A stretch of DNA of 38,937 nt, taken from assembly GCA_964630305.1 (NCBI GenBank), contig CAZVTR010000022.1, forward strand, positions 1 to 38,937, written 5' to 3'. This document shows positions 22,290 through 32,815 of this stretch, piece by piece. Within the stretch, counting starts at the first letter, position 1; each line of letters opens with the position of its first letter. The translations under genes were made by a program, and so were the position numbers. This DNA comes from JAKPPT01 sp964630305. Lineage in GTDB: Bacteria > Spirochaetota > Spirochaetia > Treponematales > UBA12059. Below the pieces are notes generated by a model that saw nothing but the letters and a program-made list of their open reading frames with translations, was not told the DNA's origin and did not search any database.

Positions 22290-23093
22290 ATGCGGTTTTC
22301 ATGTAAAGTGTTTATTCCAAGAGGAACTCTTATCCCGGCTGATAATCGACGTTATTTACTTTCATTGCTTAAAGAAGCGTTACAAGTATCATCAAAAGAT
22401 GGTAAAGAGTTTTATGATATGTTCTATAGTGAGAATGAAACGAAACCTTTTACCTTTTCTGCGTATTTTCCGCTAAGACATGACAACAACCAATCAGTGC
22501 TTGATGGCGATTTTTTCACATTATACTTTTCAACAAATAACTATGAGTTTTTAATGCGAGTTTACAACGGACTTATGGCTATAAAGCACCAAAGCGATTT
22601 TACAATATTTGGTGCACCTCTTAGCGAAATAAAAGGATTTTACCTCCAGCCGGAAAAATCGTTCACTCAACCTTCAATAACATTTAAAACAATATCTCCA
22701 TTTCTAGTAAGGAGCGGAGAAAATGGAGATAAGTATCTATATCCTGGGAATGCACTGATACACACTAAGGATACAAATAAAAATGGTGAGCGCTGGAAGT
22801 ATTGGGAAAAATCAGAAGATTTTGCTAGTGCATTAAAAACATCATTGCAATCTCTTATACAGCATGAATTACCTGAATGTAGTAGTGATATCAATATTAC
22901 TATACAACAGCCAGTCGTTGTCCCCATTTTTCATGGATCAGGCAATGCCGATCACGCATTTAAAATGACTTTCCCTGGGATAAAAGGCTTAATTACAATA
23001 CAAGCGGCACCAGAAGTGTTAAAGCTTTTTTATGACATCGGCATCGGCGCCCGCCGCAGCGAAGGCTTCGGCATGCTGGAGGTGGTGGGATGA
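22290..23093 (+). CDS. cas6: CRISPR RNA endonuclease Cas6
   Basis: A 267-residue endoribonuclease that cuts pre-crRNA within each repeat and stays bound to the crRNA 3' end in type I-B. The two RAMP folds end in the glycine-rich loop GIGARRSEGFGMLEVV at the C-terminus, the family hallmark. AAGAGGA precedes the ATG. It is the first gene of the cas operon and its stop overlaps the next start (ATGA). The last part of the gene is GC-rich compared with the AT-rich genes that follow. Confidence 0.93.
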   Translation: MRFSCKVFIPRGTLIPADNRRYLLSLLKEALQVSSKDGKEFYDMFYSENETKPFTFSAYFPLRHDNNQSVLDGDFFTLYFSTNNYEFLMRVYNGLMAIKHQSDFTIFGAPLSEIKGFYLQPEKSFTQPSITFKTISPFLVRSGENGDKYLYPGNALIHTKDTNKNGERWKYWEKSEDFASALKTSLQSLIQHELPECSSDINITIQQPVVVPIFHGSGNADHAFKMTFPGIKGLITIQAAPEVLKLFYDIGIGARRSEGFGMLEVVG

Positions 23094-24742
23094 GTTACAA
23101 AATATATTTAAGAGATTGGTATTACAATGCAGGCATTATTGGATTTTTGAATGTGTTAAGTGAAGGGGAAAGAAATATTGAAACAATAAGAAACCATTAC
23201 AACGACACAATCAATATTAATGATAATTATATTGAGTTTAACTCGAATATTTTAGAAGACTTTTTTAAGAAATATGAAAAAATGTCTTTTATTACTTTTT
23301 TTGATATTGATAGTTATAAGGAAAGACTAGGTGTTTTAATTGGTAAAATTAATGAACTTAACCAAAATAATAATAATAGAATACCAAGAAATCTTTTACA
23401 AAACACTGCTTTAAATGGTACAATAGTTAATAAATTCATAAGTGCAATTAATAATAATAATGATTTAAATCAAATTTTTTCAGAAAATAATATTTTAAAT
23501 GAAGTCCAAGGAGTCCAGAATTTGTTAAATCACTTTCAATCAAACATTGATGTTTATAATTATCTAATAAACAACGATAGTCAAAATTTTATAGACTATT
23601 TTCTGGATATTGAAGTAACAAAAAAAGTTTGTTCATATACTAATGTAGAAAATTATATTAATAAACTTTCTAATGGAATACAAACTCAGATAAATAACAA
23701 TCAAAAATGTTATATTTGTGGAGAATACAAAAAAGAATACGATTTAAGTAATGCTATTACTCAAATTTCTGGATTTAATTCTGACAATTCCAACTGGATA
23801 TGGGGGTATGAACCATCTAAAGTCAAAATATGCCCACTATGTGCTTTAATATATTCCTGTGCTTTTCACGGGATGGTCATTATAAAAAGAAATATTAATG
23901 GAGAATATAAAAATTTCTTTTATTTTTTAAACCGAAATACTAATATTCAAACCCTTTACAATTCTTATTGGATATTCAAAGAAAAAATTAGTCAAAGAGA
24001 GAATCAAAATAAACCATTTTATACCATAATAAAGGAAGTTACCCTTGAATTAATAAATCAGCAAACACAAACTGTTTTAGAAAATATCAATTTCATTGAA
24101 ATATCTGAAAATCAATTTGGTGGCCAATCGACTAAATCTTATAATGTCTATAATTACAATATAACTAAAGAATTAGCCCAATTTATTCAATCTACTGGAA
24201 TAGAGAATATTCCTAAAGGTTATTATAAAGATAGAGATTTGTATTCTGATATTTCTGAAGAAATCTTGAAAAAGACTTTAGAACAAACTTTAAGCTTTGC
24301 TGATTTATCCAGATATTTTGAATATTACATACGATCTTTAGATTCAAAAACTAAAATAATAATCCGTTTCTCAATTTATATACTAATGAAATATATTTTA
24401 AGATATATGCATCAAATTAAAGGAGGTGAAGATATAATGGTACAGGATCAAATTATTAATAAAGCCTACTACAATGGTAGATCTTTAGCAGAAAAAATAG
24501 GACAAGATAATAAAATTAAAGGATTTGCTTATCAACTCTTAAATGACTTAAAAATCTCTGATAGAAATTCTTTTATCGATAAGTATCTAAGGTTATGTAT
24601 GTCATACAGCTCTGATATTAAACTGGGGAGCAATAACGAGCTTGTAGATATTGATAACTTTATGAGTTTTGGATATGCCTTTGTAAATGGGCTTTTGTCT
24701 TATATGAATACAAATAATAATGAGGAGGTTCAAAATGGCTAA
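23090..24742 (+). CDS. cas8b: Cascade large subunit Cas8b (Cst1 type)
   Basis: A 550-residue protein, the likely large subunit of the type I-B interference complex, which recognises the PAM. Two CxxC pairs, CYICG (near 207) and CPLC (near 248), define the Cst1/CXXC-CXXC group and probably bind zinc. The start SYKIYLRDWYYNAGIIGFLNVL is typical of this family. The gene is strongly AT-rich, with many Asn and Ile. It overlaps cas6 by four bases and cas7 by eight. Confidence 0.88.
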   Translation: MSYKIYLRDWYYNAGIIGFLNVLSEGERNIETIRNHYNDTININDNYIEFNSNILEDFFKKYEKMSFITFFDIDSYKERLGVLIGKINELNQNNNNRIPRNLLQNTALNGTIVNKFISAINNNNDLNQIFSENNILNEVQGVQNLLNHFQSNIDVYNYLINNDSQNFIDYFLDIEVTKKVCSYTNVENYINKLSNGIQTQINNNQKCYICGEYKKEYDLSNAITQISGFNSDNSNWIWGYEPSKVKICPLCALIYSCAFHGMVIIKRNINGEYKNFFYFLNRNTNIQTLYNSYWIFKEKISQRENQNKPFYTIIKEVTLELINQQTQTVLENINFIEISENQFGGQSTKSYNVYNYNITKELAQFIQSTGIENIPKGYYKDRDLYSDISEEILKKTLEQTLSFADLSRYFEYYIRSLDSKTKIIIRFSIYILMKYILRYMHQIKGGEDIMVQDQIINKAYYNGRSLAEKIGQDNKIKGFAYQLLNDLKISDRNSFIDKYLRLCMSYSSDIKLGSNNELVDIDNFMSFGYAFVNGLLSYMNTNNNEEVQNG

Positions 24743-25631
24743 TTTTTTAAGTTTAACAATTGTTTTTAAAGCTGGCAATTTAAATTATGGTGAAAGCACG
24801 GCTAATATAACTGGATTAAAACGTTTATCTTTTAAAGGAAAAAGTTATTCCTATATCTCACGACAAGCATTGAGATATGATATAGTAAGAATTATGCATG
24901 AAGAATTTGATATGCCATTGACCCCTGTTGGTAGTGATGGGAGAGTTGTACAATTTGAAGCTAATGCTACAATAAGAGATTATCCAGAAATTGATTTATT
25001 TGGTTATATGAAAACAGCTGGGGAGGGTTCGAGAAGTAAAATAAGAAAAGCAATTGTCAGATTAAGTGATGCTATAAGTCTTGAACCATGGAATAATGAT
25101 ATTGATTATGGAAATAATATGGGACTTTCCGTAAGAGGGCAAAATCTTGATAATATGATTTTTCAAACAGAAATACATAAGTCTTTTTATACTTATACCT
25201 TAACTATTGATATTGACAAGGTTGGCGTTGATCAAAATGATAATATAAATCTTGAGAATACAGCTAAAATCCAGAGAGTATCAAAATTACTTGATGCTAT
25301 AAAGATATTATATAGAGATATAAAAGGTCGAAGACAAGATTTGTCTCCAGTATTTATAATAGGTGGTATATATAATAGTGGAAATCCATTCTTTTATAAT
25401 AAAGTCGAGCTTATTTTGGGGATGGACTCGGTAAAGATTAGTCCAGAACCAATAAACGAAATCTTGGATAGAAGTTTTAACAATCAACCAATAAAAAATT
25501 CAACTTATTTAGGTTACTTAAATGGAATATTTTCCAACATTAGTGAAATAAATCTCGACCAAAATAGAAAACTTAATATTGAAGGATTTTTTAATCAAGT
25601 AAAAGGTAATTTAAATAATATATACCAATAG
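24735..25631 (+). CDS. cas7: Cascade backbone Cas7 (Cst2/DevR)
   Basis: A 298-residue RAMP protein that polymerises along the crRNA to form the Cascade backbone. MANFLSLTIVFKAGNLNYGES opens the RRM-like fold, and ITGLKRLSFKGKSYSYISRQALR is the conserved DevR-like segment. ATG 24735 has GAGGAGG upstream and overlaps the cas8b stop (ATGGCTAA). The next gene starts nine bases after its stop. Confidence 0.93.
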   Translation: MANFLSLTIVFKAGNLNYGESTANITGLKRLSFKGKSYSYISRQALRYDIVRIMHEEFDMPLTPVGSDGRVVQFEANATIRDYPEIDLFGYMKTAGEGSRSKIRKAIVRLSDAISLEPWNNDIDYGNNMGLSVRGQNLDNMIFQTEIHKSFYTYTLTIDIDKVGVDQNDNINLENTAKIQRVSKLLDAIKILYRDIKGRRQDLSPVFIIGGIYNSGNPFFYNKVELILGMDSVKISPEPINEILDRSFNNQPIKNSTYLGYLNGIFSNISEINLDQNRKLNIEGFFNQVKGNLNNIYQ

Positions 25632-25640
25632 GAAATGTTC

Positions 25641-26348
25641 ATGAAAGCATTGAAGATTAAGATTTATCAAAATTTATGTAATTATAGAAAAGAAGGAAGT
25701 TTTGGGTATGTTCAAACATACCCTCTTCCTACACCATCAATGATTAGAGGGATGGTACATGATGCTCTTGAAGCAACTAATTATATTCCTTTAAAAATAA
25801 GCATTCAGGGAAAAAGTGATACTGTAATAACAAATATTCAGAAAGTATATAAATTTGATCGTGACCCAAGAAGTAGACCTCAAAATCCGTATATAATTCA
25901 AGTTAGAAATAGTACAAAGACAGCAACACATGGAATTAATTTTGTGGATCTTCATGTAAATATGCGAATGATTGTTCATATTCAATTTGAAAATGATAAT
26001 GAAAATATGTGTGAAATATTGTATAACAAAATCCAAAAAAAAGTTCCCGTTTTGGGGAGAAATGAAGACATAGCACTGATTGAAGATTTAAAAATTGAAG
26101 AAATTTACAATTGTACAGGTAGAAGTGCTTCATCAAAATTGCCAATGTATATAAGCCAAATAGCTTTAGTTGAAAATGTTGGAACAAAGTATAGACTTCC
26201 TTTTTGGTATGATCCAGTTAACTCATTCTCTGATAACAGGATTTTTCATTTTGTAGAAGTTAATTATATATCTGAGAATGTATCATTAAGAAGTAATTCA
26301 ATTTATGTAGATGATGGTGGTGATATTGTCTGTTTTTTAACATCTTGA
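25641..26348 (+). CDS. cas5: Cascade subunit Cas5 (type I-B)
   Basis: A 235-residue RAMP protein that caps the crRNA 5' handle. MKALKIKIYQNLCNYRKEGS, then TYPLPTPSMIRGMVHDAL, is the conserved N-terminal fold of Cas5t-type proteins, and VPVLGRNEDIALIED matches the later family motif. ATG 25641 is preferred to ATG 25635 because only the former is properly spaced from AGGA. Confidence 0.92.
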   Translation: MKALKIKIYQNLCNYRKEGSFGYVQTYPLPTPSMIRGMVHDALEATNYIPLKISIQGKSDTVITNIQKVYKFDRDPRSRPQNPYIIQVRNSTKTATHGINFVDLHVNMRMIVHIQFENDNENMCEILYNKIQKKVPVLGRNEDIALIEDLKIEEIYNCTGRSASSKLPMYISQIALVENVGTKYRLPFWYDPVNSFSDNRIFHFVEVNYISENVSLRSNSIYVDDGGDIVCFLTS

Positions 26349-26368
26349 AGCGAAATAACGGAGCAAAC

Positions 26369-28543
26369 ATGTGTAACTTCTATGCAAAATCTAATGGGGA
26401 AATGATAGAAGAACATACATTAAGAGTTTTAAAATCTTTTGAAAGGTTAGGTGAATACTTAAATTTAAACGAAGAAGAAAAATCGATAATAAAGAAATTA
26501 ATTAGTTACCACGACCTTGGCAAAATAAATCCAGAATTTCAGAATAGAATGAGAAGAAGATTAGGTATAAATAATCTTTTTAATTGGAGTAATGGCAATG
26601 TTCCTCATGAGTGGTTATCGCCTGCTTTTATTTCTCAACAAGAGGAAAACGAAATAAGAAATATTTTAGAACAAATGAATTTAGATAGAGACAGATTTTT
26701 TAATTTTTTTATTTTTATTATTTTATCTCATCATCATAGAGAAAATCGACTTCCAGATGATGATTTAATTAAAAGCATAATTGAATGGATAAGAAATAAT
26801 ATCAATAGATTTCAAAATATAGAATATTATTATAACTGCAACAATCTATTGAATACATATAATACTTCAGAAGATAGAGAATTATGGAATTTATTTTTTC
26901 CATTCAGAATCAAATGGCTAGGCTCATTAATGAAATGTGATTATTGTGCTTCTGCTGGTATTGACTCAGAAGAAAAATATAATGGCGAGTTTCAAACCGA
27001 TTTTGAAAATTTTTTAAAAAATAACAATTTTAAGTTAAAGGATTTTCAAAAACAAGTTGGAGAGAAATCAGATAAGAGTATTATTTTAATTGCTTCTACT
27101 GGAATAGGAAAAACAGAAGCTGCGATGAACTGGATAAATGGACAAAAAGCCTTTTATCTGCTTGGTATAAGAATAGCTGTTAATGAAATGTATAAAAGGT
27201 TTAAAAATATATTTGGTGATAATGTAAGTCTTCTTCACGGAGAAACATCTTATTTTTTTGCTCAGCAGGAAACTGATGAGGATGATCATGAAACAAAAAT
27301 TGAAAAAGCAAGAAAATTATCTTATCCACTCACAGTAGCCACTGCTGATCAGCTTATTACAAGTGTTTTTAAATATCCAGGGTTTGAGTTTACCTATTTA
27401 ACTTGTAGTTACAGTAAAATTGTTTTAGATGAAATTCAAAGTTTTTCTCCTTCAGCCATTGCGGCGATTGTTGTGTTTCTTAAGGAAATACATAGACTTG
27501 GTGGTAGATTTATGTTAATGACAGCAACTCTTCCACCATTTATTAAAAATGAATTTAATGCATTATCAGATTTATATGTATTTGAACCACAGTTGTTAGA
27601 TATTAAAAGACATAAAATTTCTATTGTTGAAGAAGATATACAATCAAATAAATTATTAGAGATATTACAAAACAATACTGATAAAAAAATACTTATTATT
27701 TGCAATACTGTAAAAAAATCACAAGAAATATTTGACTTTCTGCAAAATAATAATCTTAGACCAAATCTTATCCACTCTCAGCTTATAGCTAAAGATAAGA
27801 AAGAAAAAGAAAATAAGATTATGAATTCTACTGATCCTTGTATATGGATATCTACTCAGATAGTAGAAGCTTCTCTTGATATAGATTTTGATTTACTATT
27901 GGCAGAAAACTCTTCTATAGAAAGTTTGTTACAAAGATTAGGACGATGCTATAGAAAAAGAGAGTACCATGGTGATGAGCCAAATATTATTATTTTTAAA
28001 TCTCAGCCATATAATATTTATGATTGTTATCTCTTTAATAAAACATGGGAGATAATTCGTAATTATGATAATAAATTAATATCGGAACAAGATAAACAAG
28101 ACATAATAAATAAAGTTTTTGAAAATATTGATAATACTAATTATTTCAGAGAATATAAAAGACAAAAAGACCTTCTTGAAATTGGATATAGAAGTTTATC
28201 TAGACTAGAAGCCCAAGAAGATTTTAGACAAATAACAAATAACTATATAATTATACCAGAAATAATTTTTAATGAGAATCATGAAAAAATACAATCTATT
28301 ATTCAATTTATTGAAAATCACAATAATAATATACTAGAAAAATTAAGAAAACAGGCAGAATTATTTGATTATACAATACCCATCCGATTATATGGAAATA
28401 ATAGAAATTCAATAAACGATATACCAAATTCAATATTTTGCAAGAATCACCAGATCAAAATATTAGTAGGGTATGATTATTCAAAAGAGAAGGGGTTAAC
28501 ACGATCAAACAATATAGATCAAAATGTTGAAAACATCCTATGA
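26369..28543 (+). CDS. cas3: CRISPR helicase-nuclease Cas3
   Basis: A 724-residue effector that unwinds and degrades target DNA recruited by Cascade. The N-terminal HD nuclease has EHTLRV, SYHDLGK and SHHHRE metal-binding motifs. The SF2 helicase follows: IASTGIGKTEAA (motif I), LDEIQS (II), MTATLP (III), and STQIVEASLDID with LLQRLGRCYRK (V and VI). All motifs are intact, so the protein is probably active. ATG 26369 (GGAG six bases before) fits better than a TTG at 26345. The stop overlaps cas4 (ATGA). Confidence 0.96.
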   Translation: MCNFYAKSNGEMIEEHTLRVLKSFERLGEYLNLNEEEKSIIKKLISYHDLGKINPEFQNRMRRRLGINNLFNWSNGNVPHEWLSPAFISQQEENEIRNILEQMNLDRDRFFNFFIFIILSHHHRENRLPDDDLIKSIIEWIRNNINRFQNIEYYYNCNNLLNTYNTSEDRELWNLFFPFRIKWLGSLMKCDYCASAGIDSEEKYNGEFQTDFENFLKNNNFKLKDFQKQVGEKSDKSIILIASTGIGKTEAAMNWINGQKAFYLLGIRIAVNEMYKRFKNIFGDNVSLLHGETSYFFAQQETDEDDHETKIEKARKLSYPLTVATADQLITSVFKYPGFEFTYLTCSYSKIVLDEIQSFSPSAIAAIVVFLKEIHRLGGRFMLMTATLPPFIKNEFNALSDLYVFEPQLLDIKRHKISIVEEDIQSNKLLEILQNNTDKKILIICNTVKKSQEIFDFLQNNNLRPNLIHSQLIAKDKKEKENKIMNSTDPCIWISTQIVEASLDIDFDLLLAENSSIESLLQRLGRCYRKREYHGDEPNIIIFKSQPYNIYDCYLFNKTWEIIRNYDNKLISEQDKQDIINKVFENIDNTNYFREYKRQKDLLEIGYRSLSRLEAQEDFRQITNNYIIIPEIIFNENHEKIQSIIQFIENHNNNILEKLRKQAELFDYTIPIRLYGNNRNSINDIPNSIFCKNHQIKILVGYDYSKEKGLTRSNNIDQNVENIL

Positions 28544-29034
28544 CCACCCCAATCATCACTGGAACCCAAATAGCCTACTACACAATCTGCCATCGAAAGC
28601 TCTGGCTTTTTAGTAAAAATATTTCAATGGAACATACAAGCGAGCTTGTGGAGATAGGCAAGATAATTCATGAAAATTCGTATTCCCGAAAGAAAAAGGA
28701 AATAAATCTTGAAGGAATCAAGATTGATATTTTGGAGGCAAAAAGAGGAATAATTCACGAAGTAAAAAAATCCAAATGTCTTGAGGAGTCTCATGTCTGG
28801 CAGCTAAAATATTATCTTTACTACTTTAAACGATTGGGAATTGAGATTGAAGGAATGCTTGACTATCCAAAGCTCAAGAGAAGAGAAAGAGTTATATTAA
28901 CCGAAGAAGATATTTTAAATATAACAAGCTCGTTAAAGGAAATTGAGCAAATACTAGTTAAAACTACTGCTCCACCCCCTATCAACAAGCCCTACTGTAA
29001 AAAGTGTAGTTACTATGAATTTTGCTATTGCTGA
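28540..29034 (+). CDS. cas4: Cas4 spacer-processing nuclease
   Basis: A 164-residue RecB-type nuclease that trims and orients prespacers before integration. One Cys in YYTICHRKLW near residue 17 and three in YCKKCSYYEFCYC at the C-terminus form the 4Fe-4S site. The catalytic core includes GIIHEVKKSK (ExK) and the HVWQLKYYLYY QxxxY motif. It lies between cas3 and cas1, the usual place in type I-B. Confidence 0.95.
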   Translation: MTTPIITGTQIAYYTICHRKLWLFSKNISMEHTSELVEIGKIIHENSYSRKKKEINLEGIKIDILEAKRGIIHEVKKSKCLEESHVWQLKYYLYYFKRLGIEIEGMLDYPKLKRRERVILTEEDILNITSSLKEIEQILVKTTAPPPINKPYCKKCSYYEFCYC

Positions 29035-29042
29035 GAATTGGA

Positions 29043-30020
29043 ATGAGAAACTATTATATTTTTAAGAGCGGCCGTATAAGCCGTAAAGATAATTCAATTT
29101 TTCTTGAGACAAAAGATGGTGATATTCCCATTCCGATAAATGATATTGATAGTTTGTATCTTTTTGGGGAAATAGACTTAAACACAAAGGCAATAAATTT
29201 CTTTTCTAAACACGGTATTGTGGTGCATTTTTTTAATTACTATGGTTGGTATACGGGCAGTTTTTATCCAAAGGAGCAGCTTATTTCCGGTGAAATAACT
29301 GTAAGACAGGTTGAACATTATTTTGATTTACAAAAAAGACTTTTTATTGCAAAAGAGCTGATATATGGAGCAATTCATGGCTTTGTTTATAATCTAAAAC
29401 GCTATCCGCATATCGATGAAAGCATCATTGAACAATTAAAAAACTATAATCAAGCAATAGACAATCAGAATGAGATAGCATCAATAATGGGTGTTGAAGG
29501 GAATGCCCGAGAAGTTTACTATAATGTATTTCCATTTATAATTAAGCAAAGTATTGAATTTGAAAAAAGAGTAAAGCATCCTCCAAATAATATGATGAAT
29601 GCGCTGATATCGTTTATAAATTCTCTAGTTTATTCTGTAGTTATTAAAGAGTTATATAAAACACAATTAAATCCTACGGTAAGCTATTTGCATGAACCAT
29701 GGTATAGAAGGTTTTCATTAGCATTAGATATAGCAGAAATTTTTAAACCAATTTATGGTGATAGAATTATTTTTGATTTGCTCAACAATAATCAGCTTAC
29801 CGATAAGCATTTTGACAAAGATTTAAATTATTGCTATTTAAAAGAAGAAGGAAGAAAAATAGTTATTAAAGCTTTTGATGATAAGCTAAAAACCACTGTT
29901 ATTCATAAATCGTTAAAACGGAAAATAAGTTATCAAAAAATAATACGACTTGAGCTATATAAACTGATAAAACATTTATTAGGAGAAAAAGACTATAAAG
30001 CATTCAGAATATGGTGGTAA
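29043..30020 (+). CDS. cas1: CRISPR integrase Cas1
   Basis: The 325-residue catalytic subunit of the spacer-adaptation complex. The metal-binding set is visible: Glu152 in GVEGNAREVYY, His217 in LHEPWYRRFSLALDIAE, and Asp229/Glu232 in the same helix. ATG 29043 is chosen because conserved MRNYYIFKSGRISRKDNSI begins there; its ribosome site is weak, so coupling to cas4 (8 bases away) is likely. Confidence 0.97.
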   Translation: MRNYYIFKSGRISRKDNSIFLETKDGDIPIPINDIDSLYLFGEIDLNTKAINFFSKHGIVVHFFNYYGWYTGSFYPKEQLISGEITVRQVEHYFDLQKRLFIAKELIYGAIHGFVYNLKRYPHIDESIIEQLKNYNQAIDNQNEIASIMGVEGNAREVYYNVFPFIIKQSIEFEKRVKHPPNNMMNALISFINSLVYSVVIKELYKTQLNPTVSYLHEPWYRRFSLALDIAEIFKPIYGDRIIFDLLNNNQLTDKHFDKDLNYCYLKEEGRKIVIKAFDDKLKTTVIHKSLKRKISYQKIIRLELYKLIKHLLGEKDYKAFRIWW

Positions 30021-30026
30021 TGCTAT

Positions 30027-30308
30027 ATGTATGTTATTTTAGTGTATGATGTTTCTACAGAAAGTAAGCAAGGAAAAAATCGGCTCCCAAAAGTAATGAA
30101 AAAATGCAGAGAGTACCTCCATCATACACAAAAATCGGTATTTGAAGGAGAACTATCACTTTCAAGACTAATGCTGTTAAAAGAAAATCTTAAAAAGATA
30201 ATAAACGAGCAAGAGGATTATATCGTTATATATACAATTGAAAATAAAAATAATTTAGAAAGACAAAATATTGGCATGGATTTTGATCCAACAAGGAATA
30301 TTTTGTAA
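30027..30308 (+). CDS. cas2: CRISPR adaptation protein Cas2
   Basis: A 93-residue ferredoxin-fold protein that dimerises between two Cas1 dimers. It starts MYVILVYDVSTESKQGKNR with the conserved Asp8 and shows HHTQKSVFEGELS, both family hallmarks. It is last in the operon and about 100 bases from the array. Confidence 0.97.
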   Translation: MYVILVYDVSTESKQGKNRLPKVMKKCREYLHHTQKSVFEGELSLSRLMLLKENLKKIINEQEDYIVIYTIENKNNLERQNIGMDFDPTRNIL

Positions 30309-30410
30309 TTTTTAAGCAACTTTGGTGCTTCGAGAATTTTTTTAATAATAATTTTACGTGTATTGAAATAATTCATTAGCATAAATATAATTATATCAGC
30401 TCGAATATGG
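30309..30410 (+). promoter_or_regulatory. CRISPR leader
   Basis: An AT-rich 102 bases between cas2 and the first repeat; the array end opposite carries the degenerate repeat, so the leader is here. It holds T and A tracts and TATAATTATATCAGC just before the first repeat. Confidence 0.75.
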
Positions 30411-30439
30411 GTTTTAGCTGCCAAATGTGGGATTTAAAG

Positions 30440-30539
30440 NNNNNNNNNNNNNNNNNNNNNNNNNNNNNNNNNNNNNNNNNNNNNNNNNNNNNNNNNNNNN
30501 NNNNNNNNNNNNNNNNNNNNNNNNNNNNNNNNNNNNNNN
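30440..30539. other. assembly gap (100 N), probably artificial
   Basis: The 55 bases before it (30385-30439) are identical to the 55 bases after it (30540-30594), so two overlapping contig ends were joined with N instead of being merged. Confidence 0.85.
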
Positions 30540-32715
30540 ATATAATTATATCAGCTCGAATATGGGTTTTAGCTGCCAAATGTGGGATTTAAAGGATTGC
30601 TCTCGTTGGCAATAATGCCTGCTATTGTAAGTTTTAGCTGCCAAATGTGGGATTTAAAGTTTATCGCCTCAATGTAACTATAAGCGTTATTGCAACGTTT
30701 TAGCTGCCAAATGTGGGATTTAAAGTCTGCATGCAGTTTAGCACCATTTGCTGCAACAACGTTTTAGCTGCCAAATGTGGGATTTAAAGTTACGCAAAAA
30801 CTTTGTTATAAAGAAATATGCTCAAGTTTTAGCTGCCAAATGTGGGATTTAAAGTGCTTTGTTGTTGCTGTGTTGGCACGATTTCTTGCAGTTTTAGCTG
30901 CCAAATGTGGGATTTAAAGTTTTCTGGCGGTGTTCTTGAACAGCCGTCAAAGACAGTTTTAGCTGCCAAATGTGGGATTTAAAGAATGCCTTATTGCATT
31001 GTTATATAACCATAACAAGCGTTTTAGCTGCCAAATGTGGGATTTAAAGTTTTCTGGCGGTGTTCTTGAACAGCCGTCAAAGACAAGTTTTAGCTGCCAA
31101 ATGTGGGATTTAAAGGTTGATAATGAATATCTTTTTACAATTGTTTTTGTCGTTTTAGCTGCCAAATGTGGGATTTAAAGAAAGCCAGAAGAAGCTGCAA
31201 AATATAACGCTAGAATGTTTTAGCTGCCAAATGTGGGATTTAAAGCAATCTGTCCATAACGTATAAGCACATGCAAAATTCAGTTTTAGCTGCCAAATGT
31301 GGGATTTAAAGCACACTTGGCGGAATACTTTTACCTATTATAAATTTAGTTTTAGCTGCCAAATGTGGGATTTAAAGCAATCACTAAAAGATGCTGGCGC
31401 AGTTTTGGCAATAGGTTTTAGCTGCCAAATGTGGGATTTAAAGACTAGTATTAGTACAGTTGCAGAATTAAATGATAGCGTTTTAGCTGCCAAATGTGGG
31501 ATTTAAAGCTTGTCGTAACAAGAGTAAAATATGCTCAAAATGGTGGGTTTTAGCTGCCAAATGTGGGATTTAAAGCCGTCATCTGCATCACGCCCCAACT
31601 GCGCAGCAACAAGTTTTAGCTGCCAAATGTGGGATTTAAAGGAAGGATTCGCCGTCTTTTTGCGCGTGGGCAGCGGGGTTTTAGCTGCCAAATGTGGGAT
31701 TTAAAGTTTTCAAGAGCATCATTGTTTTTAATTGAAATGTTTGTTTTAGCTGCCAAATGTGGGATTTAAAGGAACAGGCTAGACTTCACCATTACGGCTA
31801 ACTGGCATGTTTTAGCTGCCAAATGTGGGATTTAAAGGCAGGAATTGCGAGCGCCTTACTCTTCACCGGCCGTGTTTTAGCTGCCAAATGTGGGATTTAA
31901 AGAAGGCAAAGGAGCCGCTCCTTATTGCCCTCTCGGACGTTTTAGCTGCCAAATGTGGGATTTAAAGGATGGGTCGAGGAGTTTGAGGTTGTTCAGATCC
32001 GCGGTTTTAGCTGCCAAATGTGGGATTTAAAGGTCCGATCTCGCAGGGGCTTGTTTCCTTGTTTTACTGTTTTAGCTGCCAAATGTGGGATTTAAAGACA
32101 GCGGAGAAAGTGTTATATGAAAAAGAAAAGCAAGGTTTTAGCTGCCAAATGTGGGATTTAAAGGCGCTTACAGTATAGATGATAACATAGTGGCGGAAAA
32201 AGTTTTAGCTGCCAAATGTGGGATTTAAAGTCAAAGATTTCAAGGCTTTCTATAAATTGTATTATTGTTTTAGCTGCCAAATGTGGGATTTAAAGTCGAC
32301 AAACTCCTCAACAAGCGTTTTCTTTTTATCACGTTTTAGCTGCCAAATGTGGGATTTAAAGGGGACAATTATGTAAATCAACTGACTTGTCCAGGCAAGG
32401 TTTTAGCTGCCAAATGTGGGATTTAAAGCGCTTATCATTGGCTATCTAGGTGAACAGTTGTATCGTTTTAGCTGCCAAATGTGGGATTTAAAGATAAAGT
32501 TAAAAACTTTTGCTACGTTATCAATTTTTGTTTTAGCTGCCAAATGTGGGATTTAAAGACGTCGTGCTCGGGCACGGCGAGCGGGCGGAATGGGGTTTTA
32601 GCTGCCAAATGTGGGATTTAAAGCTTATACAGATTAGACTCGACGATATTGATATCGAGTGGTTTTAGCTGCCAAATGTGGGATTTAAAGCGCAAAAAAA
32701 ATGTAAAAAAGTGTA

Positions 32716-32815
32716 NNNNNNNNNNNNNNNNNNNNNNNNNNNNNNNNNNNNNNNNNNNNNNNNNNNNNNNNNNNNNNNNNNNNNNNNNNNNNNNNNNNNN
32801 NNNNNNNNNNNNNNN
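32716..32815. other. assembly gap (100 N) inside the CRISPR array
   Basis: The left flank is 25 bases of a spacer; the right flank begins exactly at a repeat. An unknown number of repeat-spacer units is missing. Confidence 0.95.

Noticed and set aside
30959..31691. Several 60-70-codon frames with repeated SCQMWDLK or SHIWQLK
   Set aside because: They are translations of CRISPR repeats.
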